Positions 47,232 through 58,139 of a DNA stretch of 64,000 nt are shown here, one piece after another (the first letter of the stretch is position 1; every line of letters begins with the position of its first letter). The stretch spans positions 197,501-261,500 of the forward strand of contig JACEEZ010021769.1 of assembly GCA_016584305.1 (NCBI GenBank), in the 5' to 3' direction. The position numbers and the translations under genes were made by a program. The notes below the pieces were generated by a model that did not search any database, was not told the origin of the DNA, and saw nothing but the letters and a program-made list of their open reading frames with translations. Origin of the DNA: Chionoecetes opilio. Its lineage: Eukaryota; Arthropoda; Malacostraca; Decapoda; Majidae.

Positions 47232-48645
47232 CAGTTTGCGTGGATAATCAGTGCGCGCCTCCGAAAAGGGAATGTTTACACGTATGACGCACCATGTTTA
47301 TAACAAAATAATGTAGAATATCAACACTTACAATTGTAGTTAGTATTTCGTTGCGTAGCCCTTCCTCTTGATGACCCTTTGAAGGCGACGTGGTACACTG
47401 TCAGCAAGATTTTGAAGGAACTCAGGCTTAAATTCTTCCCAACACTTTCGGAGCTCCATTTCAATCTTGGGGAGTGTAGAGGTGTCACGTGAGCGGAGTT
47501 TGCCTTTAATGATGGCCCAAAGATTTTCTATGGGTGATATATCGGGAGAATTACCTGGCCAGTCATCTATTCTCCCAATCTTGCAGTCATCAAGCCCACT
47601 GTATCACATCTCGAGCTGTGTGCAGGATGCTCCATCCTGTTGGAAAATCTGTGCCTGTGTCTTTTCAAAGCAGGCCTCCAGGTGGTCATTTAAAAGATCA
47701 AAATACACCACTTTGTTAACAATTGTGTTCTTTGGGAAAATAACTAAGTTCCCAATACCATGAAAAGTAAAGCAACCCCACACCATTAAACTGGGAGGGT
47801 GTTTTGTGGTCTTTCGTGTGTAGCGAGGCTCGGTGGGGTCTGAGCTGGGGCGACGGGACACTTTTGCTGGTCCTCCTCCACTCACACAAAATGTGCTTTC
47901 GTCACTCCACAGCACAGCCCGCCACTTGTCGAGAGGCCAATCTCTGTATTTCTTTGCAAAGTGAAGCCTTTTCTTCCTTTGGCGGTCATTTATCAGTGGC
48001 TTATTCCGCGCCCGGTAACACCTGTAGCCAAGGTCACGTTGCAAAGTTTCCTGTACAGTACGAAGCGAACACATTACCAAGAAGAGTATGATTTTCCTCC
48101 TTCAGTTCTCTGGCTGTAAGGCTAGGATTGGCATCAAGCTGTCGCCTTAACACGCTCCTGGTTCTGTTACACGTTTTTTTTGTTTCCCAGGTTGTTTTTT
48201 TGGGAGCGGGAGATTCACCTCTCCGCCAGCCTTAAATCGGCGGATCAAATTTTGCACTGTTCTAAGCTTTAGTCCTTTAAGCTTGCAAATTTCCTTATTA
48301 TTGATCCAGCCTTGTAAAGATCAATGATTGCTTGAATCCCTTGTGCCATCCGTATGTTTTCCACCCATTATGTAATCCAGCAAAAACAGGCAAAAACACG
48401 GGATGTAGGTGAACGCTGCAGGCTATAAGCTCAAAATCATGCAAACTGTCAACCGCCTATGGAGGGAGGAGAGGGAGGGAAACCCTCCCTCCCACACACC
48501 GGTGAGTGTGCAAGATGATGTACGTCGCTGTCAGACATACGATTCATGCCTTCTGCATTTTTTTATAGCTTGGGAAGCAACTTTAAATCTGCGCGGTAAA
48601 TCTCGATGAACTAATTCTGGCGTAAAGATCATCCGCGCAAGCCTG
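47232..48645 (-). mobile_element. Tc1-type transposon inserted in BEL pol
   Basis: Ends 'cagtttgcgtggataatc' (47232) and, inverted, 'caggcttgcgcggatgatc' (48645) are flanked by TA (47230-47231 and 48646-48647). The 1414-bp length is usual for Tc1 elements. The encoded transposase is on the minus strand. Confidence 0.9.
47335..48368 (-). pseudogene. Tc1-type transposase, broken
   Basis: Starts 'MGGKHTDGTR' (ATG 48368). It has paired helix-turn-helix segments ('LKGLKLRTVQNLIRRFKAGG', 'RTVQETLQRDLGYRCYRARN') and the DDE core: 'WRAVLWSDEST' (first Asp), 'PPSLMVWGCFTFHGIGNL', 'QIFQQDGAS' (second Asp) and 'DWPGNSPDISPIENLW' (third acidic pair), ending 'RRLQRVIKRKGYA'. Stops and at least three frame changes, for example after 'CTQLEM', inactivate it. 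It normally cuts at TA sites. Confidence 0.88.
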
Positions 48646-49624
48646 TATCTCCTCGCGACACATTATTATTAGGATTTTCATTAGTGGCAATATATTCATT
48701 ATGAACTGGAATACCACTTTCCTCTAAAACCTCACTTATTGGTGTGGGCAAGAAAGTGGTTCCTATTCTGGTAATTAATAGGGGTTGTGCATGACTAGGA
48801 ATACTCTCCTGTTCGACTGTATGGGTATGTGGGATGGGTCCCATTATTACCTTACCACCAGCACTAGTGAACATTGAGACGTTATGTATTTTAATGACCT
48901 TCCTTAGGCAACGCCCAAAATAATCGGCTCCTATTATTAATTGGAAAGGTCCATCAACGTCTTTGAAGGTATTACTAACTAGTTTAACACCATTATCCCT
49001 CAGCATTTCAGCTGTGTCTTTTAGTCCATGAACAGTTAAACTGATACCAATATTATTTACTACTACAGCAGCTACCCTACATTTATATCTTCCTAATTGG
49101 ACTAGGGGTTGAACTATGTCATAGGTTTGAGCCTCATTATTGGCGAGAAAACCTGATATGGCTATGTTCACTTTATTAATTATGGGTAGTTGTTATAATT
49201 CAACTATCTCTCTGCTTATGAAGGATCTTTGTGCACCACTGTTAAACATCGTCTTTACATTGACTGAATGACCATTATGGCTCACATTCAAATCCGCAGT
49301 GGGAATAGCTGCTGAACTACTCTTATTAGTGACTGCCATTTTAACTACTGTAGAGTTATTATCACTGTTAGGACAAAGAGCGATGTTATGAACAGATTGT
49401 TTACATTTCCTACAAGTTATTAAGCTTATAGAGCATGCATTTGAAGCATGTTTACCACGGAGACAGGTTAGGCAAATACCAAGGCACATTAACCTTTCAA
49501 CTCTCGTGTAACAATCTGAATAGATATTACATGTGGAGGGCGTATGTTTCCCCTCACATAAGACACAATCTATTATTCGTACTTCACTAGAAGTCGCCCT
49601 GGATATAGGGTTTGTATCTATTAT
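48646..49624 (-). pseudogene. BEL zinc knuckles and protease (DUF1758-like) region
   Basis: It is in one frame with the upstream gag except for TAA codons at about 49625 and 49193. Cys clusters: 'IIDCVLCEGKHTPSTC' and 'CLTCLRGKHASNACS', 'CRKCKQSVHNIALC'. Then the protease-like 'VNVKTMFNSGAQRSFIS' (family D-S-G; here Asn replaces the catalytic Asp), 'IGISLTVHGLKDTAEMLRDN' and 'FQLIIGADYFGRCL'. It then passes in frame from 'LPTPISEVLEESGIPV' to 'HNEYIATNENPNNNVSRGDT', which belongs after RNase H, so RT and RNase H are cleanly missing. The Tc1 element sits in the last codon pair. Confidence 0.78.
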
Positions 49625-50152
49625 TTAAGTAGGTCTAAGTGGTTTACTGGTAGGCTGAGAAGTTTTAATCGTAATTACAGGCTGTTTGATTTGCGTATCA
49701 GGCGCAGGATAACTACCCACTAACGAGGGATCTTTAAACTCTGAGGGTGGCTGATATAGCTGATTACCCTCAGGCGTAATAATCGTGATCTCCCTGTGGG
49801 GGGGTTCCTGTTCATTACCTTGCAAATTTTGGGTTAAAGAAGCTTTAGCTGTAGATGGAATATGAGCACACTCCAGTAATCCCTCATATTCAATTACTTT
49901 ATCGATATATCTTTGACATTCGTGTTCATGATTGATAACACATATCTGAATCATTTCTTTATCCCCAGCTTGTCTTAATTGAACTTCATATAGGCAGTAC
50001 GCCTCCTCATATTTTTCCCATTGCTCATTTATCAATGGTAGACCTGTCTTTAAATTAATATAATCAATAGGAATTGCCTTAAATGCGTCCTCACATATAT
50101 TATAAATCCTTGTGAGCATTGCTAACTTGGCTGATAATGAGTGCTTAGCCAT
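49625..50152 (-). CDS. BEL Gag N-terminal region
   Basis: ATG at 50152 and 175 codons to a TAA. It is helical and acidic ('LAMLTRIYNICEDAFKAIPI', 'QWEKYEEAYCLYEVQLRQAG') with a Pro/Gln-rich tail, as in the DUF1759-type gag of Pao elements. The TAA is in frame with the zinc-knuckle region, so it is probably a nonsense mutation in a longer Gag-Pol. Confidence 0.7.
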   Translation of the reverse strand: MAKHSLSAKLAMLTRIYNICEDAFKAIPIDYINLKTGLPLINEQWEKYEEAYCLYEVQLRQAGDKEMIQICVINHEHECQRYIDKVIEYEGLLECAHIPSTAKASLTQNLQGNEQEPPHREITIITPEGNQLYQPPSEFKDPSLVGSYPAPDTQIKQPVITIKTSQPTSKPLRPT

Positions 50153-50529
50153 GATTTAGTTAATTAACTCAAATAAAATATTAAATGAAAGATTACGTTA
50201 CTAAAAATATTTGCTAGTTGATAATTAATTATTATATATCCTAAGTGCTGGAAGCGCCGTTGGCTGGCCTGTCAAGGCTCATAATCCGGCCTATGACCAA
50301 CCAGCACTTAACTATTACCACTAACTAGTCTACGTAACCTCTGATGTTATCTACTACCACAGCGTGATGGCATATGGTAGTTGAACAGCTGGGTCATTCT
50401 TGACGCCGCGAAACACCCGCCTCCAGCCTCATAACCCGCGGTTGTGATAGGCTCATAATTACGTCACAATTAACAACCACTTTGAATCACATGAACATCA
50501 ATATTCCTCTACTCGGGGCACCAATTTGG
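50153..50529 (-). other. BEL leader and primer-binding site
   Basis: Leader between 5' LTR and gag. On the minus strand, bases directly after the LTR read 'CCAAATTGGTGCCCCGAGT'; the TGGTGCCCC part is a reasonable tRNA primer site. No gene. Confidence 0.55.
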
Positions 50530-50943
50530 TGAAATTTATGCTACAAACATATTTAATTTGAAGTCCTTACCTAATCAAAACCCATGTTCTATCGCATCGA
50601 CACATTACACTGGTTAACAAAATCAAACTTTTTTTTCATATCACAGACATAAATAAGCTTTTCTGAACGTATTTTTGATGCTGATTCCAAATCTGGTTAC
50701 AGTTGTTTTCTAGCACGTATAGTTTTTGAATTATTTTAATTTTTATTTTATGAAAATCTTCGTAATTTTATGAAAATCTACGGGTGTAATAAATTACATT
50801 TCATGCAAATCATTTACTTGTAAGAACTAAAATATACATCATACACTAAATTAATACAACGCAATGAATTGTAAGCAACAAATTTACATCATCAAAGGTC
50901 ATTGAACATACTTGTAAAGTAAGAATATACACAGTACAAGATC

Positions 50944-52647
50944 TTAAAAGCGTTGAGAGTACGCTTTTCTTTTAAATATTTGGTCTGGATTTTCACGATA
51001 CAACATCCAACAATGGTCAGCCATCATGCTTTCGTTCCAAAATCCTTGGTAGCGAACTTCAATAGTCTGAATGTCTTGGTGAAAGCGTTCCCCTTGCTCG
51101 TCACTCACTGCACCAAGGTTTTCGGGAAAGAAATCTAAATGGGAATGCAGGAAGTGCATTTTTAAAGACATTCGACACTCCATTTCTTTATAAGCATCGA
51201 GGAGTTTCTCAACTCAATCCTTATATGCATGAGACTTGTTATTTCCCAGAAAGTTTGCGCATATCCATTTGAAAGCCAGCCAAGCTTTCAATTCCAGCGG
51301 ACTGAGGGCCCGTTGAAATTCCATATCCATTAAAACAACCCTGATTTGTGGCCCAACAAAAATTCCCCCCTTCAATTTTGCTGCACTAACTTCCGGAAAT
51401 TTCTTAGAAAGGTATTGGAACCCTTGTGAATTGACTTTACCCATTGCTTTAACAAAAATTTTCATTAAACCAAGTTTAATGTGGAGAGGTGGTAGGAAGA
51501 TCTTTTGGGGATCAACTAAAGGGACAGACTGGACACTGCTTGTTCCTGGGACATATGTGGACCTTTGTGACCAGTCACGTTTGTTGTAGTGTTCCGTTGT
51601 GGCACGACTGTCCCACAGGCAAAGGAAACAACAATATTTTGTAAATCCTGCTTGCATACCCATTAACATACCTATAACTTTAAGATCTCCGCAAAGGTTC
51701 CATTGATGACTGTCGTATTGGATTGCTTTAAGTAGTATATCCATATTGTCATATGTCTCTTTTAGATGGACAGAATGGGCAATAGGGATGGATGGCTTTA
51801 CATTTCCATTATGCAAAAGAACGGCTTTCAGGCTTCTCTGCGATGAATCAATGAAGAGACGCCAGTCAGATGCCACATACGTCTGAGACAAGTCTGTGAA
51901 TAGTCCATGTATATCATGGCAATAACAGAGAGGACCATCTACTGTAAAGAATGTTGCTAAATTAAAGTTCCGCTTTCGGTAGTAACTGACACGAACATTT
52001 TTTTCAAGTGAATTGTTCTCCTGTAGTCTTGAGGCTAGAAGCTCTGCTTTCTCTTTAGACAGTGACAAGTCTCTAACAAGATCATTCAAATGTCCTTGGT
52101 GAATAGCTTTGGCTCGAAATTTCTACCTTCCGATGTGTAATCTGGATCTGCAGACGGTCCGGGAACGCCACCAATTGCACCTTCATCACCATCCATGTCA
52201 TCTTCGATAGAATCTACACCATCATCTGGGGGAATTGGAATGGGCAATTCTTCACCATGTTGCACTGGTCTACGTGGTGAATCCATGGTTGGATAAACAA
52301 TCTTGTTTTGTTCTTTGTAGAAAACCTATTATGTTTACACTACAAAAATAACAGTCTTCATGATGATCTCTCGACTCCCTCCATATCATGGGTATGGCAA
52401 AACGGCATTGAAGCTTTCTTTTGTTCACCCAATCGCGTAATCCGTTTGAACAAGAAGAACAAATTTGATGTGGCGCCCATGGCTTATCTTGGTCACCTAG
52501 GTGGCAATCAAAGTATAGCTTGTATATTTTCTTAAGGTCGGTTGTAATAGTTCGTCGTTGTAGTTTAGTTGTGAAATTACCACATACATAACAAAACTTG
52601 TCTGGGTGATTCTTACATTCTCGAGGCATGCTGATTGATTTGAGCAA
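50944..52647 (-). pseudogene. Uncharacterised transposon protein of the CACTGG element
   Basis: Nearly full-length intronless gene of a family known to me only as uncharacterised arthropod proteins. The likely start is 'MPRECKNHPDKFCYVCGNFT' (52629). The N-terminus has Cys/His clusters ('APHQICSSC', 'HHEDCYFCSVN'). An acidic linker follows, then 'HLNDLVRDLSLSKEKAELLA', 'SDWRLFIDSSQRSLKAVLLH' (Asp on a beta strand), 'LCGDLKVIGMLMGMQAGFTK', a CxxC ('CCFLCLWDSRA'), 'PPLHIKLGLMKIFVKAM', 'KSHAYKD', a TGA at 51214-51216, then 'HFLHSHLDFFPENLGAVSDE' and 'QGERFHQDIQ', ending 50944. The D, D, CxxC, H and late E pattern suits an RNase-H-fold transposase with a zinc insertion (inference). Only two frameshifts (near 52.33 and 52.09 kb) and one nonsense codon. 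Confidence 0.75.
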
Positions 52648-53117
52648 ATGTTTCGAAACGAATTAACATCAGCACAGCACTTCACACGACAGTAGCCAGA
52701 GGCAGAATGTGCACGCTGTTCTCAGAGACGGGAGGTATCAATTGCGCATGTTGCCAGACGTACGATAAGATGCCTGAAATAAATAGAGAAATAAACAGAT
52801 AAAATAAATAGATAAATTAATACATAGACCAGAATAGACAAGACTAGACAAGATAAACCCTATCAAATATTTAAACATTATAACTTTTGCCCATATTTAC
52901 TCGTAAAACTAAGAAATACATAAGATAAACCCAATAAAATGTTGAAAAAAGTAGTACTTTGCCGATATAAAATGGTTAAATCTGTGTATTTACATATATG
53001 CCTTCAAAATAAAAACTATACGTGCTAAAGAAAATCCAATTGCAGTTTTGGAATCAGCATCAAAAATGCTATTCAAGCCACACAAAGTTATCTCTGATGA
53101 AAAAACTTTGTTGGCCA
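52648..53117. other. 5' untranslated and terminal region of the CACTGG element
   Basis: AT-rich promoter-side region ending in the terminal inverted repeat (from about 52990). No gene. Confidence 0.5.
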
Positions 53118-53789
53118 GTGTTATCCCAGCCAATCAACTAACTAGGATACTTATCGGTGGATAGTAGGGTTGCAATGCGGATCAGGGTTTGATTAATACT
53201 GCAATGGTCTTGTGATCCGATGTGGTCGCCCGTGTTCAGGGCCGCCCGTGTATAACAGAGGCGGTGGGCTGGAGGTTGGTTGTTATTGAGACGTCAGTCG
53301 GTTATCATACCAAGTAACTTGACGCGGCAATTGTTATCAGTGTGTTGATTCTTAACACATGTCCTTTGATTTAAACTATATGTACAAAGAGTCTATATAC
53401 AATTCTTATCAATGTAATCAGATAAGATCAAAGAGATGTTACTCTCACGGGAACTGGAATGGTACTGACTTCCCCTGTGTGGTGGCCGCTGCCAGCAGCG
53501 GCCACCCCAAATTCCTCGTGTCACCTTTCGGTAGCGAGCAGGTGGACGGCCACGATTGGTACAAATTTAAAGTACGGCAGCCCATGAGCAGTCGCTCAAA
53601 ATTAAGGTGCTAATTAGAAAGTGCTAATGCTTAATATTACTGGGAATGTTCAATTATTCTATCCCAGCACTTATCACTTACTCAAATTACCTTAATATTA
53701 CCCATTACCATTATAATTATATATATACATCCCTATACACCCCTATCACGAGCGGAAAATACTTCACTCACAAGGGGGGGGGGGGGGAA

Positions 53790-54064
53790 ACAAGTTCTTC
53801 TCCTCTTCTAAGTGGGTTCTTCTGGAGGTTCCATACTTTCTTCAACCTGCAAGGAAAAAAACATACACAATTAGAAAGTGATAAAGTAACAATGAGTGTA
53901 ACGTTTTGCGCAAGGGTTTCTTTCTATTACTGAAGACAAAGTACGAGTCAAAAATGGCCAAAAAATGGGTAAAACCCCTAATTTTGAGGTATTTGGGGGT
54001 CCAAAACACCATTAAAGTGGGTTTCAACCCCATATATTGTGAGAGTGTACTTGGCAGAAAGGAA
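53790..54064. other. Flank of BEL LTR / start of repeat R copy 2
   Basis: No gene. 'tggggttgaaacccacttt' in inverted sense suggests repeat sequence, but I found no partner in the window. Confidence 0.35.
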
Positions 54065-54295
54065 TTAATGTGATGTTACCAAGTTTTCAATCTTTGTAAG
54101 TGCCAAAATAACAATTTTTAAGATATTCAAAAATTCTCAATTTTGTATGGGTGAAATGGGTTAAATGGCAATGTTTGAATTAGAATCTGACAGTAAAAAT
54201 CGTTTTTCACAAAGTAGACATCCTAACGAATCCAACGATACCTAATTTGCCTTGTTCTAAAGTGTGGAGGGGTCAAGCTAAATTTTTGGCTCTTG
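54065..54295. repeat. Repeat R, copy 2
   Basis: Inverted relative to 36774-37005. It ends 'cttggccgctccac' where RTE sequence begins; copy 1 ends with the same word beside the adjoining half of RTE. Confidence 0.65.
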
Positions 54296-54515
54296 GCCGC
54301 TCCACTAACCGTGGGCTATACCAATCCGTCGTAAGACTTCTCGACGTGCCCCGCCGTCATTCCGGACTGCGCTACCAAGGTATGTAAAACTTTCCAATAT
54401 ATCAATGTCCTCGCCGCACGCATGAACAGATTGTACTGTTTCATCTAATTAGCCTCCAAATACCTGGAACTCGGTCTTGGGCCAGGAAACCTCAGGTCCC
54501 AAAGGCTTTGCCTCT
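54296..54515 (-). mobile_element. RTE LINE fragment
   Basis: The minus strand reads 'VSWPKTEFQVFGG', 'LDETVQSVHACGEDIDILES' and 'FTYLGSAVRNDGGARREVLR', matching 3255-3440 of the larger RTE copy. It is a fragment of about 70 codons. Confidence 0.8.
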
Positions 54516-54518
54516 GTG

Positions 54519-55010
54519 TTTATTTGGCTCTAGTCGGACCTTACCTAGACTATGCGGTTCAGTTTTGGATCCCTGTATTATAGGATGGATATAACATTGT
54601 TAGAATCAATCCAGAGAAGGATGACTAAAATTATACAGGGGATGCGTAACTTTAGTTATGAGTGGAGATTGAAGCTATTAAATTTACACTTACTCGAGAG
54701 GCAAGTAACTTACTCAGTAAGGGGCGATCTTATACAAGTTTTTTAAAGGGTTAAAGGGATACAATAAAGGAGATGTAGGAAGAAAAGGTAAGAAAGGTAA
54801 GAAAAGTTCTTACGGCTAGTAATCAGGGTAGAACAAGAAATAACGTTGTCAAACTGGAAAAGCGTAATTTAAAATAGAAATAGGGAGAAATTGGTTCAAA
54901 CACAAATAGGGTGGTAAATTACTGGAATGGACTTAGTCGTCAGGTAGTTAGTGCGGAGTTAAATAGGGAGTTTTAAAACGAGGCTAGATAATTTTATAGA
55001 TGGGGATGAA
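54519..55010 (+). pseudogene. CR1/Rex-like LINE RT C-terminus
   Basis: The + strand reads 'LVGPYLDYAVQFW', then 'LLESIQRRMTKIIQGMRNFS', 'LLNLHLLERQ', 'RGDLIQVFKG' and 'VVNYWNGLSRQVVSAE', the known order after the catalytic domain of CR1-group LINEs. Frames are broken. It is a 5'-truncated copy. Confidence 0.75.
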
Positions 55011-55460
55011 AGGTGAATAGTATTAGGTAGGTAGGTAGTGTTAAATAACAGGAAATACCACGGGTAGGTATCACGTCCTCTTGGACCGTAAATCTTCCGA
55101 GGATCTAGGCCAGAAAGGGCAAATATAACATCATTACAAAGGATCTTAATAACAGGTATAATATAGTAAAAGGATGGAGGAGAAAGAGGAACAAGCCCTT
55201 CATTGACCAGAGTGGAAATTTCAGCAAAGGTTTGAGCAAAATGTTCAGCTTTAGAAATAGATGAGACAGCTGTGGAGCCATCTGAGTGAAGCATATCAGG
55301 GAAAGATGAAGGAGAAATATTGTTAGAGATGTTATTAGCTAGATGCCAGAAGTCACGAGAGGAGTTTGAAACAGAACAAATTTGACATTTTCTGTGAATG
55401 AGGGAGTTTTATGGTAAGTTGAAGAAAAGATTTGGCATTATTACGGGCAGAAATATAAAG
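55011..55460 (-). pseudogene. Jockey LINE, RT N-terminal side fragment
   Basis: Minus-strand 'SSRDFWHLANNISNNISPSS', 'LHSDGSTAVSSISKAEHFAQ', 'TFAEISTLVNEGLVP' and 'VIFALSGLDPRKIYGP' are the segment just before the RT palm in arthropod jockey elements. The conserved '..GPDG' turn is broken at the end. It is a different part of the same kind of element as at 5868-6420. Confidence 0.78.
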
Positions 55461-57263
55461 GGCATGAAATATGATGTTATAAGGGAAATTTGATGTGTTT
55501 CTGCAAGGCTCTTGATTCTGTACTACTTATGGTTGGCTTTACGCGTGTAGTACATTGGTGATAATTATTTAGAGAACTTTTGAAGGCTAACTCCTTTGAA
55601 GTCATTTATTTCAAAAGAATGTATAGTTCTCAGATACCACTCGCGCCTCCCATAGAAGTTGAAACTACATAACTTCAAGGATGGCTGTCACAAGATTGCT
55701 TAATGAGAGACTCGTGCAGGGAGACTCATGCCTTTCTAATACTTAATTTGGAATAGCAAACATGAGAATATGTAAAGCAAGTTCTTCCTTTAGTTTATAG
55801 AAACCTGAACAAAGTTTTGTTTTCATATATAAAAACGAAAAGACAAACATAAAGTAGTATCAACCTCTAGGGAGACAAATATGGATTCCAGATTCAGGAC
55901 AAGTGAGGCTGTAAGAATTAACACAGTTTTTACCTGAATATTACGAGACTAAAGACCGCGTCCCTCCCGCGCCCCCCAACCACGAGTGGGACATTGAATA
56001 ACTCTAGATTACCAGAAAGTGCCACAAAACTATCATCAACATTGATTGACATTTGATCTATTTCACATTGAATAGGAAAAAGATTGAGACATACTAGTTT
56101 GTATTCCCAAAATAATTAAATAAGTATAACGAGGATTAGTGTTAAAGGATAAAGGTTTTTGATAAATTTCACACCACTGATCACTTGGATTCTTTGATGT
56201 CAGAAACAAAGCAACGACGAGAAACAACTGTGTGCCAGTTACAGGGAAGCGGAATAATGACAAATTGACGTCTGTAATTTTCCAAGATCATGTTGCCATC
56301 AACCAAAAAAACCTGCTGGGGAAAGTACAAATTGTAATTGACAAATTCTTCACAAAAATGGCTCATCAACAAATAATAAAGACACACAACATGAACCATC
56401 ATTTGTCGCCAGTTTTTTCGTCACAGAATTGACAATTTCTCGTCCTGGCCATAACTTCCTCACATTCCTTTGCTATTACATCATTTCAACTTGATAAATG
56501 AAATGGAGGACTTCATATAAACCTCATAAACTGGAAGAGTCCATCCAATCAAAACTTTCACATCTTTTTTATTTCTTACACACAACTCTCGAGCCTTTCA
56601 AGTCTCTCGCGACCCTCACGCCTCAACGATGTTCTCAACAGTGTTCACACCATTTTCATATCCAGCGTTGTGCCTACCTAGCCTGTGACCTCTACGCCCT
56701 TCACCTCACGTAAACACACACTCAATCTCCTTAGCGCCATACAACCATTCGTTGTCTCGCTATCATAACTTTTACTAGTCCATTCCATTCACATCTCACT
56801 CACTTCCCTCACGTCAAAACGTCACCTCTTTTTTTCCTGTCGCCAGTATGTTGGAGGGAAGTGGAGGTGTAGGCTCCAGCTCTTTCATGACTCATTAATA
56901 TATACCGTTAGGCATTGGCACGTCAAATATCCCGACTAGGCAACTCCGCGGCGTTCACTGTTAGCTCAACAACATCCCTCTATTTTTACACCCCGGTGTT
57001 AACGGGTATTCAAAGACGAGACATGGCAGTTGCGGTACATGGTTGTTCATAGCTGAGTGGCTGAGCGACTACAATGACGTCACAGCCTCGCCAGCGAATC
57101 GCAATTGTGTCAAAACAAACGTGCCAGCCAATCAGATTGTATCTCAAACGTGTCAACCAATCACAAGGCAGCCGCGGCCTGCATTTCCAAGGTTCTTTCC
57201 ATCTACCTCCAATCCTCCTTCCGCATGAACTTTCAGCTTCGTCGTCCTCGTACTGATGACCCT
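55461..57263. other. No gene seen
   Basis: About 1.8 kb of AT-rich sequence. 56.87-57.26 kb is GC-richer with 'gccagccaatca' and 'gtcaaccaatcac' (two CCAAT-like words at about 57125 and 57157) and could be a promoter or LTR-like region, but has no match in the window. Confidence 0.35.
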
Positions 57264-57286
57264 ACCTACGACACAGTACAGTACAT
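57264..57286 (+). repeat. 23-bp direct repeat, left copy
   Basis: 'acctacgacacagtacagta'+'cat' occurs identically at 61461-61483, 4197 bp away, same orientation. The sequences before the two copies do not match, so they are not complete LTRs. Confidence 0.8.
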
Positions 57287-57389
57287 TTCCCCCCGGTGAT
57301 AGAAAAACCGTGGTCTCACGGTTTATAGGGGATATAGAGATATGAACATAACATAGGAGATTATAAGGTGCCGTAAGGGGAAAAAATGA

Positions 57390-57850
57390 AACTGAATGGG
57401 AACACACAAAAATAGAGGAAAATAAACCTATAACCAAAAATGACGCATAAATATGGAAAATATTTTTTATTTGGAAAAACAAATATGGAATGAAGAAAGC
57501 ACCAAGGAGAAAATATGAGAAAATACACAAAAGCAGAGATAAACCGTACCAAAGGAGAAAATATGAGAAAATCACCCAAAAATGGAAATATATAAATCAC
57601 ACCAAGGAGAATATACGTGAAGAAATCACCCAAAAATGTAAATTGAAATAAACCACAGCAAAGGAGAATATACGTGAAAAAATCACCCAAAAATGTAAAT
57701 AGAGAAATAGCACCAAGTAAACAATATGAGAAAATCACTCAGAAATGGGAATAGATAAATCACACCAAAGGAGAATATAATGAGTTAATCACTCACAACT
57801 GTAGAAATATAAACACCAAAGGAGAAAATATGTACGCATGAGTTAACCAC
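57390..57850. repeat. Tandem block 1 (~60 bp units)
   Basis: Seven or so diverged units with 'ccaaggagaatatacgtgaa', 'aaatcacccaaaaatg' and 'aaatagagaaatcacacc'. Confidence 0.75.
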
Positions 57851-58112
57851 TTTGCCACTGAGGAGAGTAGTGGACCGAAAATAAGTTGAGACGATATTTG
57901 TTAATCAACCAAAAATGGAAATAGAGAAATCACACCAAATATATAATATATGATAAGTTAACCACCCTGGCAAGTAGCGGACTGAAATAAGCAGAGACCA
58001 TTTGAGTTAACCACGCAGGCACACAGTCGTGGACTGAAAATAAGCTGAACACTACTTAGTTAACCACTCAAGCACGCAGGCAAGTCGTGGACTGAAAATA
58101 AGCTGAGACGAC
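57830..58112. repeat. Tandem block 2 (~60 bp units)
   Basis: Four units sharing 'gagttaaccac', 'gtcgtggactgaaaataagc' and 'tgagacga'. Confidence 0.75.
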
Positions 58113-58139
58113 ATATGCAAAAGATAAGCATGGGAACCA

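Larger units (their letters stand above)
50608..53120 (-). mobile_element. CACTGG-ended (CMC-like) DNA transposon
   Basis: Both ends start CACTGG..AACAAA. The inverted terminal regions match over about 130 bp, including 'tttttgatgctgattccaaa' and 'agcacgtatagtttttg'. The flanks are the 3-bp duplication TTA. CACT(A/G) tips with a 3-bp TSD are the hallmark of the CMC (CACTA/EnSpm-Mirage-Chapaev) group. The 2513-bp element holds one minus-strand gene. A related empty site exists in the other LTR of the host BEL element (~45535). Confidence 0.85.
45458..53789 (-). mobile_element. BEL/Pao LTR retrotransposon with two nested DNA transposons
   Basis: Two LTR copies (45458-46203 and 50530-53789, the latter interrupted) flank minus-strand gag, protease-region and integrase remains. 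Next to the 5' LTR (minus sense) lies 'TTGGTGCCCCGAGTAGAGG', a plausible primer-binding site. RT, RNase H and the integrase core are missing. Nested inside are a Tc1 element (47232-48645) and a CACTGG element (50608-53120). Removing both gives a deleted BEL of roughly 4.4 kb. Confidence 0.85.
50530..53789 (-). repeat. BEL 5' LTR interrupted by the CACTGG element
   Basis: LTR parts 50530-50607 and 53121-53789 join to match 45458-46203. The right limit is set at the G run (about 53768-53789) and is approximate. Confidence 0.8.
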
